Source of the DNA: Amycolatopsis saalfeldensis
GTDB lineage: Bacteria > Actinomycetota > Actinomycetes > Mycobacteriales > Pseudonocardiaceae
Length of the DNA: 64,000 nucleotides
Reading direction: 5' to 3'
Assembly: GCF_900110575.1 (NCBI RefSeq)
Contig: NZ_FOEF01000003.1
Coordinates: forward strand, 124,001 to 188,000
The notes beneath the pieces were generated by a model, which saw only the letters and a program-made list of their open reading frames with translations, did not search any database and was not told where the DNA came from. The first letter of the stretch is position 1. The number at the start of each line of letters is the position of its first letter. The translations under genes were made by a program, and so were the position numbers. Shown here in pieces: positions 7,943 through 16,634 of the stretch.

Positions 7943-9292
7943 TCAGGGGCGGGCGGGGCGGCGGCGGGGCCGGGACGACGGGGCTCGCCGCGGGAGTTCG
8001 GGGGCGGGCAGGCGCAGCAGGCCACCGAGCCGGCCGGGGCCGAGCGTGCGCAGGGCCGCCGCGGCCTCGGGCTCGTGGCGGGCGGCGTTGGCCAGGATCC
8101 CGAACAGCAGTGTGGTGACGACCAGTGAAGTGCCGCCGTAGGACACCAGCGGGAGCGTGACGCCGGTGACCGGCAGCAGGCCCACGACGTAGCCGATGTT
8201 GATCGCCGCCTGGGTGGTCAGCAGCACGGTGAGGGTGCCGGTGACGATCCGGATCCACGGGTCCCGGTTGCGCAGCGCGATCCGGAGCCCGACCACCGCG
8301 ACCGCGGCGAACAGCGCCAGCACCACCGCACAGCCGACGAAGCCCAGCTCCTCGCCGATCAGCGCGAAGATGAAGTCGTTCTGCACGTTCGGCAGGTAGT
8401 TCCACTTCGACTGCCCCTGGCCGAGGCCGAGGCCGAACAGGCCGCCGTCGGCGAGGGCGTACTGCGCCTGGCGGGCCTGGTAGGCGGCGCCGCTGTAGTC
8501 CTGGTCGGGGGAGAGGAACGACAGCACGCGAGCCAGGCGGTACTGCGCGACCAGCGCGAGCACCAGGATGCCGGCGAGGCCGCCGGCCAGCAGGATCGCG
8601 AACAGCCGTTTCGGGGCGCCGGCGAACCACAGCAGCGCGAGCACCACCACGGCCAGGGTGATGGTGCCGCTCAGGTTCGGCTGCGCCATCACCAGCGCCA
8701 CGGTCAGCAGGGCCGCGGGCACCAGCGGGACCAGCAGGTGCCGCCACTGGTGCAGCACGGCGGCCTTGGTGACCAGGATGTGCGCGCCCCACAGGGTGAG
8801 CGCGACCTTGGCGATCTCCACCGGCTGCAGGGAAAACGGGCCGAGGACGAACCACCGCTGCGCGCCGTCCGCGCTGGCGCCCAGCGGGGTGAGCACCAGC
8901 ACCAGGCCCGCGAGACCGGCCACCATCGCGCTCGAGGCGGCCCGCCGGAGCCGCCGCAGCGGCAGGCGCAGGCCGATCCAGAAGGTCACCCCGCCGAAGC
9001 CGACGAACATCAGCTGCTTCAGGAACTGCGAGTAGACCCCGCCGCCGGTCAGCGGATTGCCCGAGGACACCGACGAGGCCGACAGCACCATGATCACGCC
9101 GAGCAGCACGAGCATCCCGCACAGGGCCAGGATCAGGTGGAACGAGGCGAGCGGGCGCGAAAGCCACGCCGTCAGGGCCGCGGGGATGGCGCGGGGCCCG
9201 CTTTCGGCGGGCTTCCCCTTTTCCCGGCGGGCCGGGGCCGGCGGCGCGGGAGGTGTGCCGAAAACCACGTCACGGCCGTGTTCACGGCGCAT
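7943..9292 (-). CDS. SEDS-family protein, FtsW/RodA-like peptidoglycan polymerase
   Basis: About 449 residues with a Pro-rich cytoplasmic N-terminus and roughly ten membrane helices. SEDS hallmarks are present: QPNLSGTI, GLGLGQGQSKWNYLP followed by NDFIFALIGEELGF (its Asp is the expected catalytic residue), and VGLLPVTGVTLPLVSYGG. Such proteins polymerise lipid II with a partner class B PBP. The length and LPNVQNDFIFALIGEE block favour an FtsW-type paralogue. No mur, fts or PBP gene is nearby, so this is a stand-alone copy outside the division cluster. The start is uncertain: ATG 9292 (MRREHGRD) or GTG 9316, neither with a strong ribosome-binding site. Confidence 0.86.
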   Translation of the reverse strand: MRREHGRDVVFGTPPAPPAPARREKGKPAESGPRAIPAALTAWLSRPLASFHLILALCGMLVLLGVIMVLSASSVSSGNPLTGGGVYSQFLKQLMFVGFGGVTFWIGLRLPLRRLRRAASSAMVAGLAGLVLVLTPLGASADGAQRWFVLGPFSLQPVEIAKVALTLWGAHILVTKAAVLHQWRHLLVPLVPAALLTVALVMAQPNLSGTITLAVVVLALLWFAGAPKRLFAILLAGGLAGILVLALVAQYRLARVLSFLSPDQDYSGAAYQARQAQYALADGGLFGLGLGQGQSKWNYLPNVQNDFIFALIGEELGFVGCAVVLALFAAVAVVGLRIALRNRDPWIRIVTGTLTVLLTTQAAINIGYVVGLLPVTGVTLPLVSYGGTSLVVTTLLFGILANAARHEPEAAAALRTLGPGRLGGLLRLPAPELPRRAPSSRPRRRPARP

Positions 9293-9630
9293 ACCGGCCG
9301 GGCGTGAAATGGGCACGGAGCGACGATATACGGATGTTCCTGAGTGGACGCTGAGTGAAAGCCAGGTGTGCCGGGCGGCCGGGTAAGAACGGGCAAAATC
9401 GCAGAGTATGCTCCGCTGGTCGCCGTTCACTCTTTAGTGGATACGCTGGTGTGCGTAGCATCACGGCAACCGAAATGGCTTTGCGGAGTCGTCGACCGGG
9501 TCTGGGGCCGATCGTCCGTTTTCCCTGTGACCAAAGGATTATCGGCGTCGGATCTGGGTGATTCCCCCTAGCTCCGGTGCTACCGTCGGTGGCCGGTCCT
9601 GGGGGAGAATTGTTCAAGGGAAGGTAATCC
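9293..9630. promoter_or_regulatory. Divergent promoter region of the SEDS and Pls-type genes
   Basis: A 338-bp gap between divergent starts, noticeably richer in A+T than its surroundings (for example around 9395-9490). It must hold both promoters, but no clear -35/-10 pair or operator could be picked out by eye. A GGGAAGG ribosome-binding site lies just before GTG 9631. Confidence 0.4.
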
Positions 9631-12600
9631 GTGTCGGTTGAAGAGCGGGAAAGAAGGCTGGATACCGCACCCGCCGAGTGGGTTGGGGAAAGTGGTTCCG
9701 CGGTCTATTCCGGTGTTGAACCGCCGCCGTCGCGGACCCTGCTGAGCGTGCTGGGCGAATCGGTTTCCCGGTACCCGCAAGCGCCCGCGCTCGACGATGG
9801 TGAACAACTGCTGTCCTACGCCGGGCTGGATCGTGAAGTCCGGCGGCGCGCGGCCGTGCTGCGTGACGCGGGAGTGCGGGCGGGCGATCGCGTCGGGGTG
9901 CGGATCCCGTCCGGCACGGCCGAGCTGTACGTCGCCATCCTCGCGGTGCTGGCCGCCGGAGCGGCGTACGTCCCGGTCGACGCCGACGATCCGGACGAGC
10001 GGGCCGAGCTGGTCTGGCGCGAGGCTCAGGTGTACGCGGTGCTCGGCGCGGGCGAGAAAGTCGAGCTGCGGCACGGAAACCAGCTCGGTGGCAACGGAGC
10101 CACGCCGAGCCCGGAGGACGACGCGTGGATCATCTTCACCTCCGGTTCCACCGGCCGGCCCAAGGGCGTCGCGGTGACGCACCGGGCGGCGGCCGCGTTC
10201 GTCGACGCCGAGGCCCGGCTGTTCCTGCCGTCCGCCCCGATCGGCCCCGGCGACCGCGTGCTGGCCGGGCTGTCCGTCGCGTTCGACGCCTCGTGCGAGG
10301 AGATGTGGCTGGCCTGGCGCAACGGGGCCTGCCTGGTCCCGGCGCCGCGCGCGCTGGTGCGCACCGGGGCGGACCTGGGCCCGTGGCTGCGGCGCCGCGG
10401 CATCACCGTGGTCTCGACGGTGCCGACGCTGGCCGCGATGTGGCCGGTCGACGACCTCGCCGCCGTCCGGCTGGTGATCCTCGGCGGTGAGGCCTGCCCG
10501 CCGGAGGTGGTGCGCCGGTTCGACGACGGCGTGCGCGAGGTCTGGAACACCTACGGGCCCACCGAAGCCACGGTGGTCTCCTGTGCCGCCCGGCTGCGGG
10601 CCGGCGAGCCGGTGGGCATCGGGCTGCCGCTCGACGGCTGGCGGCTGGCCGTGGTCGACGCGGCGGGCCTGCCCGTGCGCTGGGGCGAGACCGGCGAGCT
10701 GGTGATCGGCGGCGCCGGGCTGGGCCGGTACCTCGACGCGGTCAAGGACACCGAGAAGTTCGTGCCGCTGCCCGCGCTCGGCTGGAACCGCGGCTATCGC
10801 AGCGGGGACCTCGTGCGCGCGTTGCCGGACGGGCTGGTGTTCCTCGGCCGCGCCGACGACCAGGTCAAGCTCGGCGGCCGGCGGATCGAACTGGGTGAGA
10901 TCGAGGCGGCGCTGCTGGAGCTGCCCTCGGTCGCGGCGGCGGCCGCGGCCGTGCGGCGGACGGCCGGGGGAATCGACGTCCTGGTCGGCTACGTCGTCGG
11001 AAAGGGCGCCTTCGACCAGGCGGCGGCCACGCGCCTGCTGCGGGACCGGCTGCCGGCCGCGCTGGTGCCGCGCCTGGCGGTGCTGGCGGACCTGCCGACG
11101 CGGTCCTCGGGCAAGGTGGACCGGGACGCGCTGCCCTGGCCGTTGCCGCGGGCGCGCGAGGCGGCCGTCCGCACGGATCTCGACCGCGACACCGCCCGGC
11201 TGCTCGCCGTCTGGAGCGAGCTGCTCGGCGTCGAGGCCGGCCCGGACGACGACTTCTTCGACCTCGGCGGGACCAGCCTCGCCGCCGCGCGGCTCGTTTC
11301 CGTGCTGCGTCAGCACCATCCCGGGATCTCGGTGGCCGACGTCTACCGTCATCCCACCCCGGCCCGGCTGTCCACTGTGCTCGGTGCCGGGTCCGGCGAA
11401 ACGGCCGGGCCGTCCCGGACCTTCGACCGGACACCCCGGTATTCCGGCTGGATCCAGTGCGCGATCCAGCTCGTCCTGCTCGGTTTCGGCGGCGTGCGGT
11501 GGCTGCTGGTGATCGCCCTGATCGGCAACCTGCTGCCCCTGGTCGTCGCCGAGTCTTGGCTGCCGACCATGTCGTGGTGGGCGCTGATCCCGGCGTGGCT
11601 GGTGCTGTTCAGCCCGGCCGGCCGGATGCTGCTCGCCGCATTCGGGGCACGGGTGTTACGCGGACGGATCGTGCCGGGGGAGTACCGCCGCGGTGGTCGG
11701 GCGCACCTGCGGCTCTGGGCAGCGGAACGGTTCGCCGCGTCGTTCGGGCCGGCCGCGATCACCGGAACTCCGCTCGCGGCCCGGTACGCGCGGCTGCTCG
11801 GCTGCTCGGTCGGCGCCGACACGGACCTGCACTCACCGCCGCCGGTGACCGGGCTGGCCACGTTCGGCGACGGCTGCGCGGTCGAGCCGGAGGCCGACCT
11901 GGCCGGGTGGTGGCTCGACGGCGACGTGCTGCACGTCGGCGAAGTCCGCGTCGGCGACCGGGCCCGGGTCGGCGGGCGGAGCACCCTGCTGCCCGGCGCC
12001 GCGCTCGGCGCGGACGCCACGCTGCTGCCCGGCAGCTGCCTCGGCGGCGTCGTGCCGGACGGAGCCACCTGGGGCGGCTCGCCCGCGGCGTCGCACGAGC
12101 GCCCGTCCGACGACCTCTGGCCGGCCGCACCGCCCTCGCGTTCCCGCGGGTGGGCCGCGCTGTACCTGGTCAGCGGCGCACTGCGGGCACTGCTGCTCAC
12201 CGCCGCCGCGGTGCCGCCCGCGGTGCTCGCGGTACTGGCCCTGCCCTCGGGCACGACCTTGGGCACCGCCATGGCCGACCTGCTGTGGTGGGTGCCGCTG
12301 ATGGTGCTGGCCGGGCTGCTCGGCCACGCGCTGCTCGTGCTGGCGCTGACCCGGCTCGCCGGCGCCGCGGTCAAGCCGGGGGTGCACCCGGTGCACAGCC
12401 GCGCGGGCTGGGCCGCCTGGCTCGTGCACGACCTGATGGACCTGGCGCGGCGGACCCTCTTTCCCTTCTACGCCAGCCTGTTCACCCCGGTCTGGCTGCG
12501 CTGCCTCGGCGCGCGCGTCGGCCGTTCGGTCGAGGCGTCGACGGTGCTGGCGCTGCCCGGGATGCTGCGGGTGGCGGACTCGGCGTTCCTCGCCGACGAC

Positions 12601-13527
12601 GTGCTCGCCGCGCCGTACGAGCTGCGCGGCGGCTGGCTGCGGGTCGGGCCGGCCGAGGTCGGCGCCCGCGCGTTCGTCGGGAACTCGGGCATCGTGGGAC
12701 CCGGCCGGTCCGTCGGCCGGGGCGCGCTGATCGGGGTGCTGTCCGACACCCCGGAGCAGGTCCCGGACGACAGCTCGTGGCTCGGCCGCCCGCCGATGCG
12801 GCTGCGGCGTGAGGCCGACACCCCGGACCCGGCGCGGACTTTCGCCCCGCGCAAGGTCTTGCGGGTCGCCAGGGCCGCCGTCGAGCTGTGCCGGATCGTC
12901 CCGCTGATCGTGGCCGGGCTGCTGGGCACCGCGACCTTCGCCGCGTTCGACTACCTGTACGAAAGCGCCGGCTTCTGGCTCGCCGCCGCGGCCGGCGGCT
13001 TGGTGCTGACCGTGTCGGGCCTCTGCGCCGGCCTGATCACCACGGGCGCGAAGTGGTTGCTGGTCGGGCGTTTCCGCGCCGGGCGGCATCCACTGTGGAG
13101 CTCCTTCGTGTGGCGCAACGAGCTGTTCGACGTGTTCGTCGAGACGCTCGCGGTGCCCTCGCTGGTCCAGCCGTTCTCCGGCACGCCGGTGCTGAACTGG
13201 TGGCTGCGCAGCCTCGGCGCCCGGATCGGCCGCGGGGTCTGGTGCGAGAGCCACTGGCTGCCCGAGCCCGACCTGATCGCCATCGGCGCGGGGGTGAGCG
13301 TGAACCGCGGCTGCGTGCTCCAGACCCACCTGTTCCACGACCGTGTGATGCGCCTCGAGCCGGTGACCCTCGACCCCGACTCGACCCTGGGCCCGCGCAC
13401 GATCGTGCTGCCGGGCAGCCACGTCGGCCCCGCGGCCACGATCGGCGCCGGCTCGCTGGTGATGGCCGCCGAAGCCGTGCCCGGGCACAGCCGGTGGCAG
13501 GGCGCGCCCATCGCCCCGCAGCGGTAG
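9631..13527 (+). CDS. Pls/PosA-type non-ribosomal peptide synthetase (cationic homopoly-amino-acid synthetase)
   Basis: A 1298-residue membrane-bound synthetase with the layout of epsilon-poly-L-lysine synthetase: adenylation domain (about 30-510), thiolation domain (about 515-590) and a long membrane C-terminus. The A domain has IFTSGSTGRPKG (A3) and NTYGPTE (A5); the T domain has DDFFDLGGTSL with Ser549 as the phosphopantetheine site. The C-terminal half alternates membrane helices with three related hexapeptide-like domains, which in Pls catalyse iterative chain growth. There is no condensation domain of the usual kind and no thioesterase. Aligning to GrsA by eye gives specificity residues D-A-E-S-I-G-T-V-V-K, close to the published lysine code DAESIGSVCK as I remember it. 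The predicted product is a poly-lysine-like polycation. No polymer-degrading hydrolase is adjacent. Confidence 0.9.
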   Translation: MSVEERERRLDTAPAEWVGESGSAVYSGVEPPPSRTLLSVLGESVSRYPQAPALDDGEQLLSYAGLDREVRRRAAVLRDAGVRAGDRVGVRIPSGTAELYVAILAVLAAGAAYVPVDADDPDERAELVWREAQVYAVLGAGEKVELRHGNQLGGNGATPSPEDDAWIIFTSGSTGRPKGVAVTHRAAAAFVDAEARLFLPSAPIGPGDRVLAGLSVAFDASCEEMWLAWRNGACLVPAPRALVRTGADLGPWLRRRGITVVSTVPTLAAMWPVDDLAAVRLVILGGEACPPEVVRRFDDGVREVWNTYGPTEATVVSCAARLRAGEPVGIGLPLDGWRLAVVDAAGLPVRWGETGELVIGGAGLGRYLDAVKDTEKFVPLPALGWNRGYRSGDLVRALPDGLVFLGRADDQVKLGGRRIELGEIEAALLELPSVAAAAAAVRRTAGGIDVLVGYVVGKGAFDQAAATRLLRDRLPAALVPRLAVLADLPTRSSGKVDRDALPWPLPRAREAAVRTDLDRDTARLLAVWSELLGVEAGPDDDFFDLGGTSLAAARLVSVLRQHHPGISVADVYRHPTPARLSTVLGAGSGETAGPSRTFDRTPRYSGWIQCAIQLVLLGFGGVRWLLVIALIGNLLPLVVAESWLPTMSWWALIPAWLVLFSPAGRMLLAAFGARVLRGRIVPGEYRRGGRAHLRLWAAERFAASFGPAAITGTPLAARYARLLGCSVGADTDLHSPPPVTGLATFGDGCAVEPEADLAGWWLDGDVLHVGEVRVGDRARVGGRSTLLPGAALGADATLLPGSCLGGVVPDGATWGGSPAASHERPSDDLWPAAPPSRSRGWAALYLVSGALRALLLTAAAVPPAVLAVLALPSGTTLGTAMADLLWWVPLMVLAGLLGHALLVLALTRLAGAAVKPGVHPVHSRAGWAAWLVHDLMDLARRTLFPFYASLFTPVWLRCLGARVGRSVEASTVLALPGMLRVADSAFLADDVLAAPYELRGGWLRVGPAEVGARAFVGNSGIVGPGRSVGRGALIGVLSDTPEQVPDDSSWLGRPPMRLRREADTPDPARTFAPRKVLRVARAAVELCRIVPLIVAGLLGTATFAAFDYLYESAGFWLAAAAGGLVLTVSGLCAGLITTGAKWLLVGRFRAGRHPLWSSFVWRNELFDVFVETLAVPSLVQPFSGTPVLNWWLRSLGARIGRGVWCESHWLPEPDLIAIGAGVSVNRGCVLQTHLFHDRVMRLEPVTLDPDSTLGPRTIVLPGSHVGPAATIGAGSLVMAAEAVPGHSRWQGAPIAPQR

Positions 13528-13558
13528 GTTCGCCGGGTTGTCCGGTTAAGCTGGCGCC

Positions 13559-13978
13559 ATGGGCGATGGGGTTGAGACGGTGACGGCGGCGCGCTGGGCC
13601 GAAGTGGTCAGTTACGTGCGGCTCCGCTACGAGGTCCTGGAAGAGGTCGAGAGCTGGGTGCGGTTCCGGCTCGACACCGGGAACGGCCGGACCCAGCAGG
13701 TCACCGTGCACCTGGTGCCGGACCTCGACGGGACGGCGTGGGCCGAGATCTCCTCGCCGGTCGGCTGGGCCGACCGCGTCGACCTGCGGCGGCTGCTGGA
13801 GCTGGTCGGCTCGTCGAACGTCGGCGGGGCCGCCGTGGTGGACGGGATCGCGCTGGTCAAGCACACCGTGCCGCTGGGCGCGCTGGACCTGGAGCTGGAG
13901 TTCGAACGGCCGCTGCTGTCGGTGGTGACCCGGGCGGACGAGCTGGAGCAGGAGCTCTCCCAGGCCGACGCGTTCTGA
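13559..13978 (+). CDS. Conserved hypothetical protein, possible YbjN/secretion-chaperone-like fold
   Basis: A 139-residue soluble acidic protein starting 31 bp after the Pls-type synthetase. It has alternating short helices and beta strands (VSYVRLRYEVLEEVESWVRFRL, QQVTVHLVPD, WAEISSPVGW) and no cysteines or catalytic motifs. The pattern recalls YbjN/type III chaperone-like folds, but I do not recognise a named family. The gap allows co-transcription with the synthetase, so a link cannot be excluded. Cytosolic, function unknown. Confidence 0.6.
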   Translation: MGDGVETVTAARWAEVVSYVRLRYEVLEEVESWVRFRLDTGNGRTQQVTVHLVPDLDGTAWAEISSPVGWADRVDLRRLLELVGSSNVGGAAVVDGIALVKHTVPLGALDLELEFERPLLSVVTRADELEQELSQADAF

Positions 13979-13985
13979 GCGCCGT

Positions 13986-14633
13986 TCAGCCGCGTTGACG
14001 CGCGGGCGCGGCCAGAGCCGCCAGCGCGACGAGCTCGGTGAGCGCCATCCCGCGTTCGACCAGTCCGAGCGGGATGATCTCCCACCAGCGCCCGCCGGCG
14101 GTGGCGGCGACGGCGATGGCGCCGAGGATGATCGCGAACCAGGCGAGCGAAAGCACGGCCAGCAGCCGGGCGGCGAAGCGCCGCCGGGGTGAGTGGGGGA
14201 ACGTCGTGCGCGCGGCGAGCAGGACGGCCAGCGGCAGGCAGACGAACGCGAGCACGCTGGCGGCCCGGTGGAGCGTGCCGCCGGCGCCGGAATCGGCGCC
14301 CGCGGCCCAGTCGGTCTTCGGGAACGCGACGATCACCAGCAGCCCGATCGTCCACAGCCCCCCGAAGATCGCGGAGACGGTCGGCAGCCGCCGTTGCAGG
14401 CGCAGGACCGCGAGGCTGACGGCCGAGCCGAGGGCCACCAGCACCACGGCGAGGTCGAAGACCCATTTGTTCTCACTGAGGCCGTACTCACTGATCGTTC
14501 GGCGGGTGACGCTGATCTGGTCGGTCGGCGGCACAAGCCCGAGCACGAGCACGCCCACCGCGCCGAGACCGAGCGCGACGATCCCGGCAATCGCGAGCCG
14601 ATCCGGACGGCGATCCTGCGCGAGGGCGGTCAT
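13986..14633 (-). CDS. DUF998 family membrane protein
   Basis: A 215-residue protein with about six hydrophobic segments. The early ISVTRRTISEYGL segment between the first two helices and the mid-protein VAFPKTDW loop are typical of DUF998 proteins, for which no biochemical role is established. It is convergent with the preceding hypothetical gene (7-bp gap). No partner gene is apparent. Confidence 0.75.
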   Translation of the reverse strand: MTALAQDRRPDRLAIAGIVALGLGAVGVLVLGLVPPTDQISVTRRTISEYGLSENKWVFDLAVVLVALGSAVSLAVLRLQRRLPTVSAIFGGLWTIGLLVIVAFPKTDWAAGADSGAGGTLHRAASVLAFVCLPLAVLLAARTTFPHSPRRRFAARLLAVLSLAWFAIILGAIAVAATAGGRWWEIIPLGLVERGMALTELVALAALAAPARQRG

Positions 14634-14687
14634 CCACCGAGATTAGCCAAGCCGGGTTCGGGTCCGTGTGAGCGGAAGATCCGTTCG

Positions 14688-14735
14688 GCCGGGAGCCGTG
14701 AGCCGTGAGCCGGGAGCCGGGAGCCGTGGGGCGGG
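14688..14735. repeat. Short 7-bp tandem repeat
   Basis: Several consecutive imperfect copies of a heptamer of the type GAGCCGK (GAGCCGT, GAGCCGG) lie just upstream of the larger 37-bp array, between the divergent DUF998 promoter region and the 3' end of the J-domain gene. Confidence 0.6.
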
Positions 14736-14763
14736 AACCGGGTCCGCTCGTGCTGCCAGGTCG

Positions 14764-15245
14764 TGTCCGAGCGGGACTGCCGCTCGTGTGGCCCGGCTGG
14801 CTTGGGTGCGAGGGTGCCGCTCGTGTGGCTCGGTTGGTCTGTGTGCGGGGGTGCTGTTCGCGTGGCTCGGTTGGCTTGGGCGCGGGGGTGCTGTTCGCGT
14901 GGCTTGGTTGGCTTGGGCGTGAGGGGTCTCTCTCGTGTGGCTTGGTTGGCTTGGGCGCGGGGGTGCCGCTCGTGTGGCTTGGTTGGCTTGGGCGCGGGGG
15001 TCCCGCTCGCGTGGCTCGGTTGGCTTGGGCGCGGGGGTCCCGCTCGTGTCGCTCGGTTGGCTTGGGCGCGAGGGTGTCGCTTGGCTGGCTTGGGCGCGAG
15101 GGTGCCGCTCGTGTCGCTCGGCTGGTCTGTGTGCCGAGGGTCCTGTTCGCTCCGCTCGGTCGGCCTGCGCGGGATGGTCCCGCTCGCGGCTGAGCGGGGA
15201 TGCCGCCGCTCGCGCTGCCCGGCCGGTCTGCGGCGAGAGCGCCGG
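14764..15245. repeat. 37-bp minisatellite array, about 13 degenerate copies
   Basis: The core TTGGGCGCGGGGGT, followed by GCCGCTCGTGTGGCTCGG, recurs with its CTT at 14801, 14838, 14875, 14912, 14950, 14987, 15024, 15061, 15089, 15126 and 15164, with weaker copies before and after. Spacings are 37 bp with few exceptions (38, 28, 26). Because 37 is not a multiple of three, the unit cannot encode an in-frame peptide repeat; the long open frames across it are a composition effect. It fills the 3' intergenic space between DUF998 and the J-domain gene. No function can be assigned. Confidence 0.85.
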
Positions 15246-15266
15246 TCCAGAGCGAGACCGCGCCCG

Positions 15267-16358
15267 TTACGCCGCCCGTCCGCTTCCGACCACCTGGCCG
15301 CGGACCGTGCGCAGGGCGTTGTGGTCCACAGTGGACGGTTCGGCGGAGAGCCAGCCGCCGATCTCGTGGAGGAACTGCTCCGGGGTCATCGGCGGGCCGG
15401 GTTCGCCGTCGGGGTCGGCTGTGGTGACCTCGCCCTCGCGGCTGGGGTACACGATCATCGCGCCGCGCAGGGCGACGCCGGGCAGCAGTTCGCGGTAGGC
15501 GTCGAGGCTCTCGGCCAGGTGGCTGCCGCCGCCGCGGAAGGCTCGGCCGTTGCGCAGCAGGCGGCCGTCTTCGGCGGTCTCGTAATGGCCGGGCAGCCAG
15601 AGCTTCGATTCGACGAGCACCAGGCGCTTGCCGCACAGCACGGCGTGGTCGACGTCGGCGAACACCGAGCCCGGCCAGGACAGGCCGTGGAAGATGCGGG
15701 CCCCGGGCAGCCGGGTGAGGTACCGCTCGAGCAGGTCGGCGGTGAGCCGCTCCGCCAGCTCGTCGGCCTCCACGCCCGGGTGGCCGAACACGGGAGTGCC
15801 GCCGAACTCCTCGGCGAATTCGCTGCGGGCCTTGCGCGCCGCGAGGTAACCGCGGGCGAGGCGCTGGACCAGCAGCGCGGTGCCCGCGGTGAGCAGCAGC
15901 CAGACGATCAGCACCGGCGGCGTGAAGTCCACCCCGGCGAGCAGCGGCAGCAGCACGAGCACCATGCCGGCGACCGCCGCGACCACGGGCGTGTGCCCCG
16001 GCCCGCGGCGGCGGCCGTGCCGCATGCGGGTGTCCTCACCGGCGAACACCCACCAGTCGAGGTCCTCGGGGGCCAGGTCCAGCGGCTCCGGCACGAAGCC
16101 GGGCTCCTCGCTGAACCGCCGCCGCTTCGGCCGCGCGGCCGGGCGCGTGTGCACGGCGGGGATGCCGGCGTCGTACCCGGTGCGACGGCGGGGGTCACTC
16201 AGCGTGTCGTAGGCCTCGCGGAGCAGCTGGAACGTGCCGACCGTGCCCCCGGCGTCGGGGTGCAGCGTCTTGGCGAGCCGCCGGTAGGCCGCCTTGACCT
16301 CCGCGGGCGAGGCCGTCTTCCCCACGCCCAGCACCGCGTAGTAGTCGACTTCGGGCAC
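15267..16358 (-). CDS. J-domain protein with two membrane helices and a NERD-like nuclease domain
   Basis: A 363-residue protein. Residues 1-65 are a DnaJ J domain with the HPD motif (LHPDAGG) and YDTLSDPRRRTGYDAG end. A linker leads to two adjacent hydrophobic helices (about 125-170). The C-terminal part contains FADVDHAVLCGKRLVLVESK, matching the NERD (nuclease-related) signature in which the D...E-K residues form a PD-(D/E)xK-like centre. The start is taken as GTG 16358, with GGAGGTG ending 9 nt upstream; GTG 16370 is also in frame but abuts that site. Domain logic suggests a membrane-anchored nuclease-like protein recruiting Hsp70. Its role is unknown. It is divergent from a TetR regulator gene. 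Confidence 0.78.
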   Translation of the reverse strand: MPEVDYYAVLGVGKTASPAEVKAAYRRLAKTLHPDAGGTVGTFQLLREAYDTLSDPRRRTGYDAGIPAVHTRPAARPKRRRFSEEPGFVPEPLDLAPEDLDWWVFAGEDTRMRHGRRRGPGHTPVVAAVAGMVLVLLPLLAGVDFTPPVLIVWLLLTAGTALLVQRLARGYLAARKARSEFAEEFGGTPVFGHPGVEADELAERLTADLLERYLTRLPGARIFHGLSWPGSVFADVDHAVLCGKRLVLVESKLWLPGHYETAEDGRLLRNGRAFRGGGSHLAESLDAYRELLPGVALRGAMIVYPSREGEVTTADPDGEPGPPMTPEQFLHEIGGWLSAEPSTVDHNALRTVRGQVVGSGRAA

Positions 16359-16634
16359 GACGCGTTCCACCTCCGGATGGCTGGCGCGGCAACACTATGG
16401 GGTCCCCGATCGGCGCCGCCAACCGCCTCCGCGGCGCGCCGGGGTGAATCGGTTCCGCCCGCTTGCCCGGAGGGGCCGTCCCGAGGGAACGCCCCGGTAC
16501 GCCGAGTGTTCAGTGACCACAGTGGACAGTCGTGGATGGGTCCGTTCCGGTGTATCGGTCCGGCCTTGACGGTGACTGTCGGTGGTTGCCGGTCGCTCGA
16601 TCGGGTTCGGGAACCGCCCAGCAGACTCGGGGAC
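16359..16634. promoter_or_regulatory. Divergent intergenic region, J-domain gene and TetR gene
   Basis: A 276-bp gap that must hold two promoters. No confident -35/-10 pair or TetR operator was found by eye. It contains CCACAGTGGAC (16517-16527), a near copy of a palindrome over-represented across the window. Confidence 0.35.

Noticed and set aside
14764..15245. 37-bp repeats as a CRISPR array
   Set aside because: Units are contiguous and degenerate with no unique spacers, and no cas genes are present.
14764..16634. Continuous open frame through the 37-bp array into the TetR gene
   Set aside because: It is low-complexity (LAWARGC-type) translation of a non-triplet repeat and of the antisense of the J-domain gene; the TetR domain begins only at 16635.
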